Assembly: GCA_040255465.1 (NCBI GenBank) | Contig: JBDZVA010000009.1 | Coordinates: 19,903-83,902, forward strand | DNA: 64,000 nucleotides | Source: UBA5793 sp040255465 | Lineage (GTDB): Bacteria; Planctomycetota; Phycisphaerae; Phycisphaerales; UBA5793 | Direction of reading: 5' to 3' | Shown here: positions 41,156 to 50,819 of the stretch, piece after piece | How positions within the stretch are numbered: position 1 is the first letter of the stretch | Layout of the letters: each line of letters starts with the position of its first letter | Program-made: the position numbers and the translations under genes | Notes under the pieces: generated by a model | Told to the model about the DNA's origin: nothing | Database searches by the model: none | The model's input: the letters and a program-made list of their open reading frames with translations, nothing else

Positions 41156-41170
41156 GCAAGCGCCATGCCA
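41156..41170 (-). promoter_or_regulatory. Sigma-54 promoter, leftward
   Basis: On the minus strand the site reads TTGGCATGGCGCTTGCA including flanks, matching the consensus YTGGCACGNNNNTTGCW with one change (C to T). The GG and GC dinucleotides are exactly spaced. The expected start of transcription is about 41145, giving a short leader to ATG41108. An activator with a GAFTGA loop is encoded divergently. Confidence 0.8.
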
Positions 41171-41230
41171 ACCACTCATGGGATTCGCAAGCGTCTGCAA
41201 TGCAGGTACTTGGTGACTCCGGAGCGGGCG

Positions 41231-42886
41231 ATGTCGCTCAAGGTCATTCGAGCATCTACAATGGTGATTGTGGAAGCACAAACCCCGTTGTCCCAGCCCA
41301 TGCCCCGCATTCTGGTGTCTTGGATTGGCCATGCCGACCTTCGCGCGATGGCATCTCAACTTCCAGAAAAGGCACGCGATGCGGTGCTTCGGCATGTTGG
41401 TGGAGATCATTCACCCCGGCGCGGTCTGAAGGGTCCGGTTCGGACGCTACTGGATTCCGTGTACTTTGATCAGGTTCATCTGCTCAGCAACTACGATGCT
41501 GCCGTAAGCAAGGACTTTCGGAAGTGGCTGGGTAGACCGGCCACCGTCCACCTGACCAAACTCAAAGATCCAACCGACTATGGCGCGATCTTTGTCGCTG
41601 TCGACGCGGTGATGGGTGAAATTGCTGCTGATCGTGCATTGGAACATGCCAGCCTGTGTATCCTGCTGAGTCCGGGAACGCCTGCGATGGCCGCGGTGTG
41701 GGTACTGCTGGGAAAGACAAAATACCCCGCGACGTTCTATCAGACATGGGATGACGATGCCTGGGAGTCTGAGATTCCGTTCGATCTCACGATTGACGTT
41801 GTTCCGGAACTGCTTCGTAACCCCGACAGTCACCTGCAGCACTTGGCGAGTCAAAGTCCACAGGAGATTCCCGGCTTTGAGGGAATCGTCGGTGATAGCA
41901 AGGCAATTCGGCTTGCCGTTGGACGGGCAAAGAAGGCAGCGCTGCGAGACGTTCCTGTACTGGTGACGGGCGAAACCGGTTCAGGTAAAGAGATGTTCGC
42001 GCGGGCGATTCACGCTGCCAGTCACCGACGTAGTCAGCCGTTCTTGGCGGTCAATTGTGCTGCGATCCCCGCGGCGCTCTTGGAATCGCAGTTGTTTGGG
42101 CATGAAAAAGGAGCATTCACGGGCGCGGATAGGAAACATGAAGGGGCATTCCAGCGCGCGGATGGAGGCACGATCTTCCTTGATGAAGTGGGAGAGTGCG
42201 ATCTTGATTTGCAGGCAAAATTGCTGCGGGTGCTGCAACCACCGCCTGGCACTGCGCCTTGTTGCCGCGAGTTCTCTCCCGTTGGCAGTTCGAAGCCAGT
42301 TCGAACCGACACGCGAGTGATTGCGGCAACCAACCGGGATCTTCCTGCCCTTGTTCAAGATGGCAGATTCAGAGAGGATCTGCTGTACCGTCTCGCCGTG
42401 ATCACGATCAAGATTCCTCCGCTGCGAGAACGCCGGGCTGACATCCAGAAGATCGCGGAGGGGCTACTCGAAGCCATCAATCGTGATTTCGAGAAGCAGG
42501 AGCCCGGCTACAAGCACAAACACATTTGTGATTCCGCAAACTCATTTGTGAGTCGGTACGATTGGCCGGGAAATGTTCGACAGCTCTACAACGCCCTCCT
42601 CCAGGCGGCGGTCATGACCGACAGCGATGAGATCGCCGCGGACGATCTCCGAGCGGCAGTCTCCGAATCGCCAGTCGGCGTGTCGCGGCGGGAAGATGCT
42701 CTCGAGGTACCTCTGGGCGACGGTTTCAGCCTCGAATCGCACTTGGAGACAATCCAACGGCACTACCTGCGGCGAGCACTGATCGAGTCAAATGGAGTCA
42801 AAGCGCGCGCTGCTCGCTTGCTTGGGATGAAGAATTATCAAACGCTCGACGCGCAGATTCGCCGTCTGGGGGTCGAGATGCCATAG
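41231..42886 (+). CDS. CARF/RtcR-like sigma-54 activator (bEBP)
   Basis: 551 aa from ATG41231, chosen for GGAG six bases upstream; ATG41300 (MPRILVSW) is the next possibility. Residues ~24-215 form a Rossmann-like sensor with the CARF/RtcR hallmarks RILVSWIGHAD, LLDSVYFDQVHLLSNYD and LCILLSPGTPAMAAVWVLLG. The AAA+ domain has Walker A TGETGSGKE, the sigma-54-contacting GAFTGA, Walker B GTIFLDEVGE and R-finger region NRDLPALVQDGRFREDLLYRL. It ends in a Fis-type HTH (NGVKARAARLLGMKNYQTL). CARF domains usually sense cyclic or linear oligonucleotides. It lies between two sigma-54 promoters, suggesting that it switches on both flanking operons. Confidence 0.9.
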   Translation: MSLKVIRASTMVIVEAQTPLSQPMPRILVSWIGHADLRAMASQLPEKARDAVLRHVGGDHSPRRGLKGPVRTLLDSVYFDQVHLLSNYDAAVSKDFRKWLGRPATVHLTKLKDPTDYGAIFVAVDAVMGEIAADRALEHASLCILLSPGTPAMAAVWVLLGKTKYPATFYQTWDDDAWESEIPFDLTIDVVPELLRNPDSHLQHLASQSPQEIPGFEGIVGDSKAIRLAVGRAKKAALRDVPVLVTGETGSGKEMFARAIHAASHRRSQPFLAVNCAAIPAALLESQLFGHEKGAFTGADRKHEGAFQRADGGTIFLDEVGECDLDLQAKLLRVLQPPPGTAPCCREFSPVGSSKPVRTDTRVIAATNRDLPALVQDGRFREDLLYRLAVITIKIPPLRERRADIQKIAEGLLEAINRDFEKQEPGYKHKHICDSANSFVSRYDWPGNVRQLYNALLQAAVMTDSDEIAADDLRAAVSESPVGVSRREDALEVPLGDGFSLESHLETIQRHYLRRALIESNGVKARAARLLGMKNYQTLDAQIRRLGVEMP

Positions 42887-42918
42887 CGCGGAAGTCGCAG
42901 TTCTGAGTCGGGTCTTGC

Positions 42919-42933
42919 TGGCACGACCATTGC
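42919..42933 (+). promoter_or_regulatory. Sigma-54 promoter, rightward
   Basis: CTGGCACGACCATTGCT is a perfect 17/17 match to YTGGCACGNNNNTTGCW. It lies in the 84-bp gap after the activator gene and 38 bp before the HsdR ATG at 42971, so the expected transcript starts near 42945 and leaves a ~26-nt leader containing GAGGAG. It should drive the six tightly spaced genes up to 51754. Confidence 0.88.
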
Positions 42934-42970
42934 TATGCTGTTGCTTTCCGGCGGGGAGAACGAGGAGTTG

Positions 42971-45190
42971 ATGGCGAATAAGAAGCACACTACGGAGGCA
43001 GACGCGCGGATCATCATCGATGGTCTGCTCCGTGACGCTGGCTGGGAGCCGGCGGACAAGTCGCAGGTGCTCACGGAGCACAGTTCGGCCGAGGCCGGAC
43101 GCGCCGACTATTTGCTGTTGAGCTCGCAGGGGCGCCCGCTGGCGGTAGTGGAGGCCAAGCGCGGTGGAATCGATCCGTATACTGCAAAGCAGCAGGTCCT
43201 GCCGTACGCCAAGGATCGTGGTGCGCCATTCATCTTCCTGACCAATGGCGAGATGATCTACTTCTGGGACTACGCCATCGATGATGCGCGGCTCGTGAAC
43301 TCGTTCTATTCCCGCCGGGATCTGGAACGACTTGTAGTCATGCGAGAGGAGCGGAAGCCACTCGCCACAATTGCGATTCCCACTGACTACTTGAGGCAAG
43401 GTGAAGCCAGGACGGTTCGTCCCTATCAGCAGGAAGCGATGCGCGCGCTCGATCACGCCGTCGAACTAGGGAAGCGACGGTTTCTCATCGAGCTGCCGAC
43501 CGGGACCGGCAAGACTGACCTGACTTGCTTGTACTTGAAGCGCTTGATCCAGGCCAATCGTGCGAACCGGATTCTGTTTCTCGTGGACCGCGAGCAACTC
43601 GCGAAGCAGGCGCTAGAAGCAGTCCAAGATCTGCTCAGCCAGCATCCCAGCTATTGGCTCAGACCTGGTGTCATTCGTGAAGAAAAGCAGATCACCATTT
43701 GCTTGCTGCAGACGATGGTCACCCGATACCGCGAGTTCACGAGCGGGTACTTTGACGTAGTTGTTGCCGATGAGTGCCACCGATCAATCTACGGTTCCTG
43801 GCAGACGTCATTGACGCACTTCGATGCGCTGCACATCGGACTGACGGCAACGCCTGCCGAATACATCGACCGCAACACATATCGGTTCTACCAGTGCAAA
43901 GACGGACAGCCCGATTTCAGCTTCCCAATCCTCCAAGCGTTTCGCCAGAAGCACCTTGTTCCGTACAAGTTTGCCACGGGGATTACCGAAATCGCAGCCG
44001 AGGGTGCTCAGGTTGATGGCGAAGAGTATGACGCGGGCGAATTCGAGCGTACTTGGACGAATGAGGAAACCAACCGCTTGATGATGAAAGAGTTCGATCG
44101 CCTTGCGCACAAGAATTTCCAGGAACTGGCGCCTGGGCAGAAGGTTGCACCGGGCAAATCGATTGTCTTCGCGATCACCAAACATCATGCGGCGCGTCTC
44201 GCCCAGTACTTGAACGAACTCCATCCTGAACATCAAGGGCGATACGCTGAGGTCATCACTTCCGACGTGGCAGACGCTGACGAATTGATCCGCAAATTCA
44301 AGAGAGAAGAGATGCCGCAGGTTGCGGTGAGTGTCGGTATGCTTGACACGGGATTCGACTGCCGAGAGGTGTTGCACCTAGTCATGGCGCGCCGCATCCG
44401 CAGCCCGATTCTCTACCAGCAAATGCGAGGGCGGGGCACGCGGACATGTCCGAAGATCGACAAACAGAAGTTTGTGATCTACGACTTCTTCAGGAACCAC
44501 CAGTATTTCAATGACTCGGATACGGGCGTGTTCACAGGAACCGGCGGCGGCGGCCGCGCGCCGACCGGCCCAACGCCACCGCCAGGACCTCCACGGCAAC
44601 TCGTCGAACTCGGTCTTCCGGACAACTGGCAGGAGACTGTCCACTACGTGGAAGTTGGCCCGGAAGGCGAGCGCGTCGACAAGAAGGTCTACATTACGAA
44701 TTGGGAGAACACGGTACGTGCCGCAGCTCAGCATGATCCTGTAGTGCAAAAAGTTCAACAGGGGAGTCAACTGACCCCGAACGAGGAGCGAGCCCTCGTT
44801 GAGAAGCTCAACCAACCCACAAATTATTTCAATGAAGAGAACCTCAGGAATGCGTACCGCAATCCGCTTGGAGACTTGATCGACTTCATCAAAGCGGCGC
44901 TAGGCCTGACAAAAGTCAGGACGCGCGAGGAAACTCTCAACGAAAACTTCAACGCCTGGCTGGTAAGCAAGAACCTCGCGCCTGAACAGGCTCAGTATCT
45001 CGTCCTGCTGAAGAACCGGGGTATCGCGCGGGGGCAAGTCTCCATCGGCGACTTGTTCACGCCTCCGTTGTCCATCCTCGGCGCTGGACAGACCGGCGTC
45101 GAGCTGTTCGGCGAACAAGGTCTCAAGACCATCATCAATGACATGAACGAATCAGTCTTTGCGCCGCGGCGCAAAGCCGCTAAAGGCTGA
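42971..45190 (+). CDS. hsdR: Type I restriction enzyme, HsdR subunit
   Basis: 739 aa from ATG42971 (GAGGAG before it). N-terminal nuclease PD-(D/E)xK type: ADYLLLSSQGRPLAVVEAKR. Translocase motifs: I LPTGTGKTDLT, II VVADECHRS, III LHIGLTATP, V/VI GMLDTGFDCRE ... QMRGRGTRT. The C-terminal ~150 residues bind the methylase complex. It cuts DNA lacking the host methylation mark after ATP-driven translocation. It is shorter than EcoR124-type HsdR. Its promoter is sigma-54 dependent, which is unusual for a restriction operon. Confidence 0.95.
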   Translation: MANKKHTTEADARIIIDGLLRDAGWEPADKSQVLTEHSSAEAGRADYLLLSSQGRPLAVVEAKRGGIDPYTAKQQVLPYAKDRGAPFIFLTNGEMIYFWDYAIDDARLVNSFYSRRDLERLVVMREERKPLATIAIPTDYLRQGEARTVRPYQQEAMRALDHAVELGKRRFLIELPTGTGKTDLTCLYLKRLIQANRANRILFLVDREQLAKQALEAVQDLLSQHPSYWLRPGVIREEKQITICLLQTMVTRYREFTSGYFDVVVADECHRSIYGSWQTSLTHFDALHIGLTATPAEYIDRNTYRFYQCKDGQPDFSFPILQAFRQKHLVPYKFATGITEIAAEGAQVDGEEYDAGEFERTWTNEETNRLMMKEFDRLAHKNFQELAPGQKVAPGKSIVFAITKHHAARLAQYLNELHPEHQGRYAEVITSDVADADELIRKFKREEMPQVAVSVGMLDTGFDCREVLHLVMARRIRSPILYQQMRGRGTRTCPKIDKQKFVIYDFFRNHQYFNDSDTGVFTGTGGGGRAPTGPTPPPGPPRQLVELGLPDNWQETVHYVEVGPEGERVDKKVYITNWENTVRAAAQHDPVVQKVQQGSQLTPNEERALVEKLNQPTNYFNEENLRNAYRNPLGDLIDFIKAALGLTKVRTREETLNENFNAWLVSKNLAPEQAQYLVLLKNRGIARGQVSIGDLFTPPLSILGAGQTGVELFGEQGLKTIINDMNESVFAPRRKAAKG

Positions 45191-45207
45191 TCCAAGGAAG
45201 GTTTGCG

Positions 45208-46872
45208 TTGAATCAGGCCATCCGTAGAAAACTCGACCGCATCGCTAACATCCTTTTCGCTGGAGGTGTGACCGCTCCCATCACCTATGTCGAGCAGATG
45301 TCGTATTTGATCTATCTCAAGCTGCTCGATGAGCGAGAAGCGGAGATCGAGCTGCATGCCCGGTTGACTGGCGAGTCCGGGGGCAACGGCAATGGCAAGA
45401 GCCTGTACCCGAAGCAAGCACAGCGGTTTCGCTGGTATCGTTTCCGTGAGCGCTCCGGCGAAGACCTGCGCGATTTTGTCCGCGATGAGGTGTTCCCCTA
45501 CATGGCTGGCCTCGTGAAGGAAAGCCCGCGCGTGGCTGAGTACTTCCGTGACGCCGTACTAGAAATCGTTGATCCGGCGGTGCTCACGCAGGTCATCAAC
45601 GAGATCGACACCATCCCGTTTTCGAAGCTGGGAACGGATATCAAGGGCGACATTTTTGAGTACTTCCTCGACCGCTTGCAACAGACTTCACTCAATGGTC
45701 AATACCGCACGCCTCGGCAGATCCGGGTCATGATGATCCAAATAATCGACCCAGACTTCGGGGACACCATCTTCGACCCTGCCTGCGGGACGGGCGGTTT
45801 TCTAATCGATGCCGTCGACCATGTCCTTGCCAAGTATTCCTCTGATCCCATTGAATTGCCCATCTATGGCGAGGATTGGCTCGACAAGCGTAAGCAGACA
45901 ATCAAAGAGGCGAAGAGGGCCGTCCCCAACCTTCAGACCTATCGCAAAGGCGCAGCGGACAAGCTTCCGGACTGGCATCTACTCGAACGCTCCATTTTCG
46001 GCATCGATGTCTCTCGGCAGATGATGCGCATCTCCATGATGAACCTCGTGCTTCATGGGATCGAGAATGCGCCGGTCAAACGCGGCAACACGCTCTCCGA
46101 AGTCGGCGGCCTCACCGAGGACGATCTCGCTCGCAAGTACAAGGTCATCCTCTCGAACCCGCCGTTCGCGGGCACTTTGCCCAAGGACTCGATCCGCAAG
46201 GATCTACCCACCAACTCGAAGAAGTCGGAGTTGCTCTTCCTCGGCGTGATGATGGAAGCGCTTGCACCAGGCGGGCGATGTGCCGTCGTTGTGCCCGAGG
46301 GCCTGCTCTTCGGTTCCACCTCGGCGCACACGGAACTGCGTGAGAAACTGCTGACTGACTTCGACCTGCTCGCCGTGATTTCGCTGCCCACGGGGGTGTT
46401 CAAGCCTTACGCCGGCGTCAAGACCGCCGTGCTCGTGTTCCGCCGGCCCGCCGAACCGAAGAAGTTCGACAAGAAGGCAAAGGTCTGGTTCTACGAGGTC
46501 CGCAACGACGGCTTTGACCCCGATCGCATTGTCCAGGGTGGACGGCCCGAAACCCCTGGGCAGAACGATATCCCCGACGTTCTCGGTCAATGGGATGCGT
46601 ACAGGCGCTCCGGATTCAAGACGCCACCGGGCATCGAAGCCAACTCAGTTCTTGAGCCTGGCAGTGAGGAGCCGAGGTGCTGGTGGGCCACTGTCGCCAC
46701 GATTAAGGCTAATGGATTCAACATCGCCGCGAGTCGCTTCAAGCCCACGATTGGAACGTCTACCCCGGATGAAGATCCGAGGGACTTGATCCGCGCTCTA
46801 CATGATGACGAGCAGAGCATTGTTTCGGCGTTGGATCAATTGCTTGCAGATGTGAAGGTTCTGACGGAGTGA
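45208..46872 (+). CDS. hsdM: Type I methyltransferase, HsdM subunit
   Basis: 554 aa from TTG45208 with AAGGAAGG upstream. N-terminal helical domain (IRRKLDRIANILFAGG, YVEQMSYLIYLKLLDE), SAM-binding motif I DPACGTGGFL, and catalytic NPPF (SNPPFAGTLP), the gamma-class order for N6-adenine methylation. It forms the M2S modification core with HsdS and, with HsdR, the restriction complex. Its stop overlaps the HsdS GTG start (GTGA). Confidence 0.95.
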   Translation: MNQAIRRKLDRIANILFAGGVTAPITYVEQMSYLIYLKLLDEREAEIELHARLTGESGGNGNGKSLYPKQAQRFRWYRFRERSGEDLRDFVRDEVFPYMAGLVKESPRVAEYFRDAVLEIVDPAVLTQVINEIDTIPFSKLGTDIKGDIFEYFLDRLQQTSLNGQYRTPRQIRVMMIQIIDPDFGDTIFDPACGTGGFLIDAVDHVLAKYSSDPIELPIYGEDWLDKRKQTIKEAKRAVPNLQTYRKGAADKLPDWHLLERSIFGIDVSRQMMRISMMNLVLHGIENAPVKRGNTLSEVGGLTEDDLARKYKVILSNPPFAGTLPKDSIRKDLPTNSKKSELLFLGVMMEALAPGGRCAVVVPEGLLFGSTSAHTELREKLLTDFDLLAVISLPTGVFKPYAGVKTAVLVFRRPAEPKKFDKKAKVWFYEVRNDGFDPDRIVQGGRPETPGQNDIPDVLGQWDAYRRSGFKTPPGIEANSVLEPGSEEPRCWWATVATIKANGFNIAASRFKPTIGTSTPDEDPRDLIRALHDDEQSIVSALDQLLADVKVLTE

Positions 46873-48761
46873 ATTGGTTACACACTCAACTCGAACAGAC
46901 CTTGAGTCTTGCCGATCCCGGTGTCTGGGGACCGGCGGACGCTGTCGACGGAGTCAGCGTTCTTCGGTCAACGAACTTCAACAACGATGGTCGGATAGAC
47001 CTTACGAAACTCGCATTGCGTGCCATTCCGAAGAAAAAACGAATCGCCAAGCAACTTGAAGTGGGCGACATCATCCTTGAAAGGTCGGGTGGCGGACCGA
47101 GACAGCCCGTTGGCCGCGTTTGTCACTTCTTGGGTGATGATCGTCCACATGTATTTGGCAATTTTTGCCAGCGCTTGCGTGCGAACGAATCCATCTGCCT
47201 GCCTCGCTATCTCTTCTGGTATCTCTACTGGTTTCATTCGACCGGCAGTACTCTGAAGTACCAGAAGCAAACGACAGGAATTCGGAATCTTGAGTACAAG
47301 CACTTTCTCGCGCACGACATGGAGATCCCCACCAAGTCGGAGCAAGAGAAGATCGTAAACATCCTAGATCAGGCCGACTCCCTGCGACATAAACGTACCG
47401 CCGCCGACGAGAAGGCCCAGCGCGTCCTCCCCGCGCTCTTTCACCGGATGTTCGGCGATCCTACTACGTGGGAAGCCAATGGCACAACGGAACCGCTCGG
47501 CAAACTCGTGAATCCACGAGGTGGCGGCACGCCGTCGAAGAAGAATCCGGATTATTGGGGCGGCGAGGTGCCTTGGGTATCTCCGAAAGACATGAAGCGG
47601 GACTTCATTGATGGCGCCGAGGACTACATCACGAATCTGGCGCTCGAAGAAACCACCTCGCGACTGGTCCCGGTTGATTCAATTCTGGTTGTTGTGCGAG
47701 GCATGATTCTCGTCCGCCACGTCCCGATCGCGGTCAACATTGTGCCAGTGGCGATCAATCAGGATATGAAGGCGCTGAAAGTCACAGACAAACGCGTGTC
47801 GCCACTCTATTTGTTTGCCGCCATGAAGACACTGAGCACTCGTCTTCACGCCAGCGTTGCCACAGCGGGTCATGGAACTCGGAAGCTCGACACTGACCGG
47901 CTTTTGTCGTTGCCGATTCACATTCCCGACAAAGATCGGCATGACGATTTCGTACGGTGGTTTGAATCCGTGCGCGACATCGACGCTCGTCGATCGACTA
48001 CGGGCCCTAGGCTGCAACGCTTGTTTGACGTGCTTCTTCACCGTGCTTTCACGGGTGGTCTGACCGCTGGGTGGCGAGAGGCGCACAAGGACCAACTCGA
48101 AACCGAAATGCAGGAGCAGATTGACGCGCTGGAACACATCAACGCAGAGCGTCCAAAACGTGGTCGTAACGCCGGCCATGAAATGTTCAACAAGGCGGCG
48201 CTGGTGACCTATATCGTCTCCAAGTGTCACGATCCACAACGCCCGCTCGGTCGGACGAAACTGGCCAAATTGTTCTACCTCGTTCAACGCCGAGCGGAGA
48301 TCTCGCTCACCGAGCAGTTTGCCCGCCGTGCCGCTGGGCCGCTGGATGACGCGATCCCCAAGGCACTGAGTCTGGCGAAGAAGAACGGCTGGGTGACGCT
48401 GGCCAAGGCGCAGGGCAAACTGAAGCCCGTCGTCCCTGGTGAAAAACCGCAGGCCGCAATTAATCATGTGAAGCAGCGTTGGGCGGACGGCCTGGCTGCG
48501 ATCGACGAAGTCCTCGACAAGATGAAGGGGTGGGGCTGGGAGGCCCTGGAGCGTTGGGCCACGGTCGAAAACGCCTCCCAACAGCTCGCGGCCGACGGCA
48601 AGCCCGCGACGCTGGCTGCGGTTAAGGGCGTGATCGCCTCCGAACCGAAATGGAAATCCAAACTCGACCGCGATGCCTTTTCTGATCTGAACATTCAGCG
48701 GACCCTGAAGGGTCTGCGCGACCACGGATACCTGCCGGCCGGGGCCGGCGCGAACCACTGA
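46869..48761 (+). CDS. hsdS: Type I specificity subunit HsdS with extra C-terminal domain
   Basis: 630 aa from GTG46869. Two target-recognition domains: TRD1 ~1-150, with a coiled conserved region PTKSEQEKIVNILDQADSLRHKR at ~155-185, and TRD2 from RGGGTPSKKNPDYWGGEVPWVSPKDMK to ~375. The second conserved helix ends near LLHRAFTGGLTAGWRE (~410). Residues ~415-630 are an added part: FNKAALVTYIVSKCH, LGRTKLAKLFYLVQRRAEISLTEQFARRAAGPLDDAI, GWVTLAKAQGK, then a ~100-residue helical tail. The middle looks like a Panacea/DUF4065-type fold by pattern only. Ordinary HsdS proteins are ~400 aa. Confidence 0.92.
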   Translation: MNWLHTQLEQTLSLADPGVWGPADAVDGVSVLRSTNFNNDGRIDLTKLALRAIPKKKRIAKQLEVGDIILERSGGGPRQPVGRVCHFLGDDRPHVFGNFCQRLRANESICLPRYLFWYLYWFHSTGSTLKYQKQTTGIRNLEYKHFLAHDMEIPTKSEQEKIVNILDQADSLRHKRTAADEKAQRVLPALFHRMFGDPTTWEANGTTEPLGKLVNPRGGGTPSKKNPDYWGGEVPWVSPKDMKRDFIDGAEDYITNLALEETTSRLVPVDSILVVVRGMILVRHVPIAVNIVPVAINQDMKALKVTDKRVSPLYLFAAMKTLSTRLHASVATAGHGTRKLDTDRLLSLPIHIPDKDRHDDFVRWFESVRDIDARRSTTGPRLQRLFDVLLHRAFTGGLTAGWREAHKDQLETEMQEQIDALEHINAERPKRGRNAGHEMFNKAALVTYIVSKCHDPQRPLGRTKLAKLFYLVQRRAEISLTEQFARRAAGPLDDAIPKALSLAKKNGWVTLAKAQGKLKPVVPGEKPQAAINHVKQRWADGLAAIDEVLDKMKGWGWEALERWATVENASQQLAADGKPATLAAVKGVIASEPKWKSKLDRDAFSDLNIQRTLKGLRDHGYLPAGAGANH

Positions 48762-48776
48762 CACGGAGGTTTAGTT

Positions 48777-48983
48777 ATGGCCAAGCAACCCGCGAATCAC
48801 GGCAAGCCCTGGACTCCGCAGGACATCAAGCAACTAAAACAGTTGGCGAAAGAGAATACGCCGACGCGCGTCATGGGACTGAAGCTCGGCCGCACACCCG
48901 ACGCGGTTCAGGGCAAGGCGTCCGAGATTGGTCAATCGCTCAAGCCGACGAATCAGTCGCCCTACAACCGGCGCAAAGGCTGA
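48777..48983 (+). CDS. SANT/Myb-like small HTH protein
   Basis: 68 aa, GGAGG upstream, 15 bp after HsdS. Core WTPQDIKQLKQLAKENTPTRVMGLKLGRTPDAVQGKASE is a single trihelical Myb/SANT-like unit (about 13-52). Such small proteins often follow restriction or mobile genes and may regulate them. Role not known. Confidence 0.72.
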   Translation: MAKQPANHGKPWTPQDIKQLKQLAKENTPTRVMGLKLGRTPDAVQGKASEIGQSLKPTNQSPYNRRKG

Positions 48984-49022
48984 GTGTGTCGCTCCCACCC
49001 GCCGGAAACAAGGTGACATCAC

Positions 49023-50819
49023 ATGACTGAAGCGACAGCCAAGTCGGCGTCCGGCCGTGAAAGGCCGCGCATCAGCGCCCTCCACTTGGGCAATTTCAAA
49101 GCGTTCGGACCGACGCAGAGAGTGCCGCTTCGTCCGCTCACCATAGTCTACGGACCGAATAGCTCGGGCAAGAGTAGCATAATACACGGTCTGTTGTATG
49201 GTCACGAGGCAGTGACGAATGCGAACTCGCAAGGCCTGGACGTTACGCGTCCTCGCCTCGGTGGTGAGTCAGTCGATCTCGGGGGGTTCCGGCAGTTCGT
49301 TCACCGGCGCGATCCTTCCAATCGAGTGGAATGGGGGGTCGAGTTCGATGTGAGTCGCCTTGAGAATCGACTCAAGGAACTGCTGAGTGGCCAGCGATCC
49401 ATTTCTGTTTTCGTGACCATCGGTATTCGGCAGCGCCAACGAACGGCGCAGGCGCGGATTCGAGAGATCGGCGCCGATATTGAGATTCCCGGTGAAATGG
49501 AGCAAGCGGGTGGTCCACGGGTAGAGAGTTTTCGAATCGAAGTGTCCGGCAGGGTACTTCTGCGAGCTTCTGCAAAGGGCACCGACGCGAATTGGCGCAT
49601 GGGTGTCGATGAACTTGACCTGGACAACCCATTCATGCGGGCTGCGATTGAAGCGATGATTCTGATGGGGACCACAACAGGCTCGCTTCAAGAGGGGGAT
49701 CTGCCAGCGATCAAAGCGGCAATTGATGAACTTGTCTCCGAACTCGCTCTAACAGGACCCGGGCTATTGCCCTCGTCCCTTGAATTGCCACGTTCCAAGG
49801 GCGCGCAAGGGGAGAACGCAGACCAAGTGCAGGAGCGGTTGTTCCCGATCAGCAAGGGCAATCGGCACGATGATTTGGTTGACGCAGTAGTGTTCTATCT
49901 ACCTCGCGTGCTCGATGATCTGATCGGCGGACTCGCGAGGGAGGTCCGCCAGACTTTTGAGTTTCCTCGTACGCGTTACCTTGGCCCTCTCCGGTCATAT
50001 CCCGCGCGCCATCTCACATTTGCGCAGGACCACGATTCCAACTGGGATGCCGGTGGAGGCTGGGCGTGGGATCGAGTGCGCACGGATTCGGAAGCGAGGC
50101 AGCAAGTAAACGACTGGCTCGGTGCGAAGTGGATGAAGACGCCGTACAAGCTGGTCGTAAACGATCTGGTCACCGGGTCGCAAGCTGGAGATGCGTTCTG
50201 GAATGCACTAGAACGACTGATGGAAGATGGCCTTGCCATGGAGCCCGACGATTTTGATCATGAAGGTGTGCCGTCGGGCATGAGCCTGGTGGTCAAGAAC
50301 ATGGAACGAGAGACCGATCGTTTTCGCGCACTGCTGGCTGAGGCTGCTGTCGACGTTGTACAAGACTTGGTTCTTCTCGATGAACAGAAGAAGACGTTTG
50401 TGAGCCATCGGGATATCGGAATCGGCGTTAGCCAGGTGTTGCCCGTTTTGGTAACAGCGTACGCGTGCCGCAACTCATTGCTCGCGATGGAACAGCCAGA
50501 GCTTCATCTTCATCCTGCGTTGCAGTCCGAACTGGGTGATGTATTCATTGAATCTGCGCTTTCCCGAGGCAACACTTTCTTGCTGGAGTCGCACAGTGAA
50601 CACTTGCTCTTGCGCGTCATGCGCCGGATTCGAGAAACCACCGCAGGCTCTCTACCAGACGGTTGCTCACCGTTGCGTGCAGATGACGTGATGATCCTCT
50701 ATGTGGAACCTGAGAGTTCCGGTAGCATCGTGCGTGAGATGCTACTGAATGAGCGTGGCGAGTTGGTAAAGGCGTGGCCGGGCGGATTCTTCGAAGAAGG
50801 GCTTCGAGAGGTATTCTGA
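49023..50819 (+). CDS. SMC-like AAA ATPase (DUF3696 type)
   Basis: 598 aa. Walker A YGPNSSGKSSIIHGLLYG near residue 45, an inserted ~350-residue region, then ABC-signature area VSHRDIGIGVSQVLPVL and Walker B LLAMEQPELHLHPALQSELGDV, with LLESHSEHLLLRVMRRI as the H-loop. The end NERGELVKAWPGGFFEE matches the DUF3696 tail. These ATPases are common as sensors in two-gene anti-phage systems. Its stop and the next start share a base (TGATG), so the PLD-like protein is its effector partner by context. Confidence 0.85.
   Translation: MTEATAKSASGRERPRISALHLGNFKAFGPTQRVPLRPLTIVYGPNSSGKSSIIHGLLYGHEAVTNANSQGLDVTRPRLGGESVDLGGFRQFVHRRDPSNRVEWGVEFDVSRLENRLKELLSGQRSISVFVTIGIRQRQRTAQARIREIGADIEIPGEMEQAGGPRVESFRIEVSGRVLLRASAKGTDANWRMGVDELDLDNPFMRAAIEAMILMGTTTGSLQEGDLPAIKAAIDELVSELALTGPGLLPSSLELPRSKGAQGENADQVQERLFPISKGNRHDDLVDAVVFYLPRVLDDLIGGLAREVRQTFEFPRTRYLGPLRSYPARHLTFAQDHDSNWDAGGGWAWDRVRTDSEARQQVNDWLGAKWMKTPYKLVVNDLVTGSQAGDAFWNALERLMEDGLAMEPDDFDHEGVPSGMSLVVKNMERETDRFRALLAEAAVDVVQDLVLLDEQKKTFVSHRDIGIGVSQVLPVLVTAYACRNSLLAMEQPELHLHPALQSELGDVFIESALSRGNTFLLESHSEHLLLRVMRRIRETTAGSLPDGCSPLRADDVMILYVEPESSGSIVREMLLNERGELVKAWPGGFFEEGLREVF

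Noticed and set aside
41096..41230. Longer N-terminus for the sigma-54 activator
   Set aside because: It would cover the leftward sigma-54 promoter and the start of the divergent gene; ATG41231 has GGAG at proper distance.
41231..42886. CARF domain as a sign of a type III CRISPR system
   Set aside because: No cas gene or repeat-spacer array was found; the architecture is that of an RtcR-like transcription activator.
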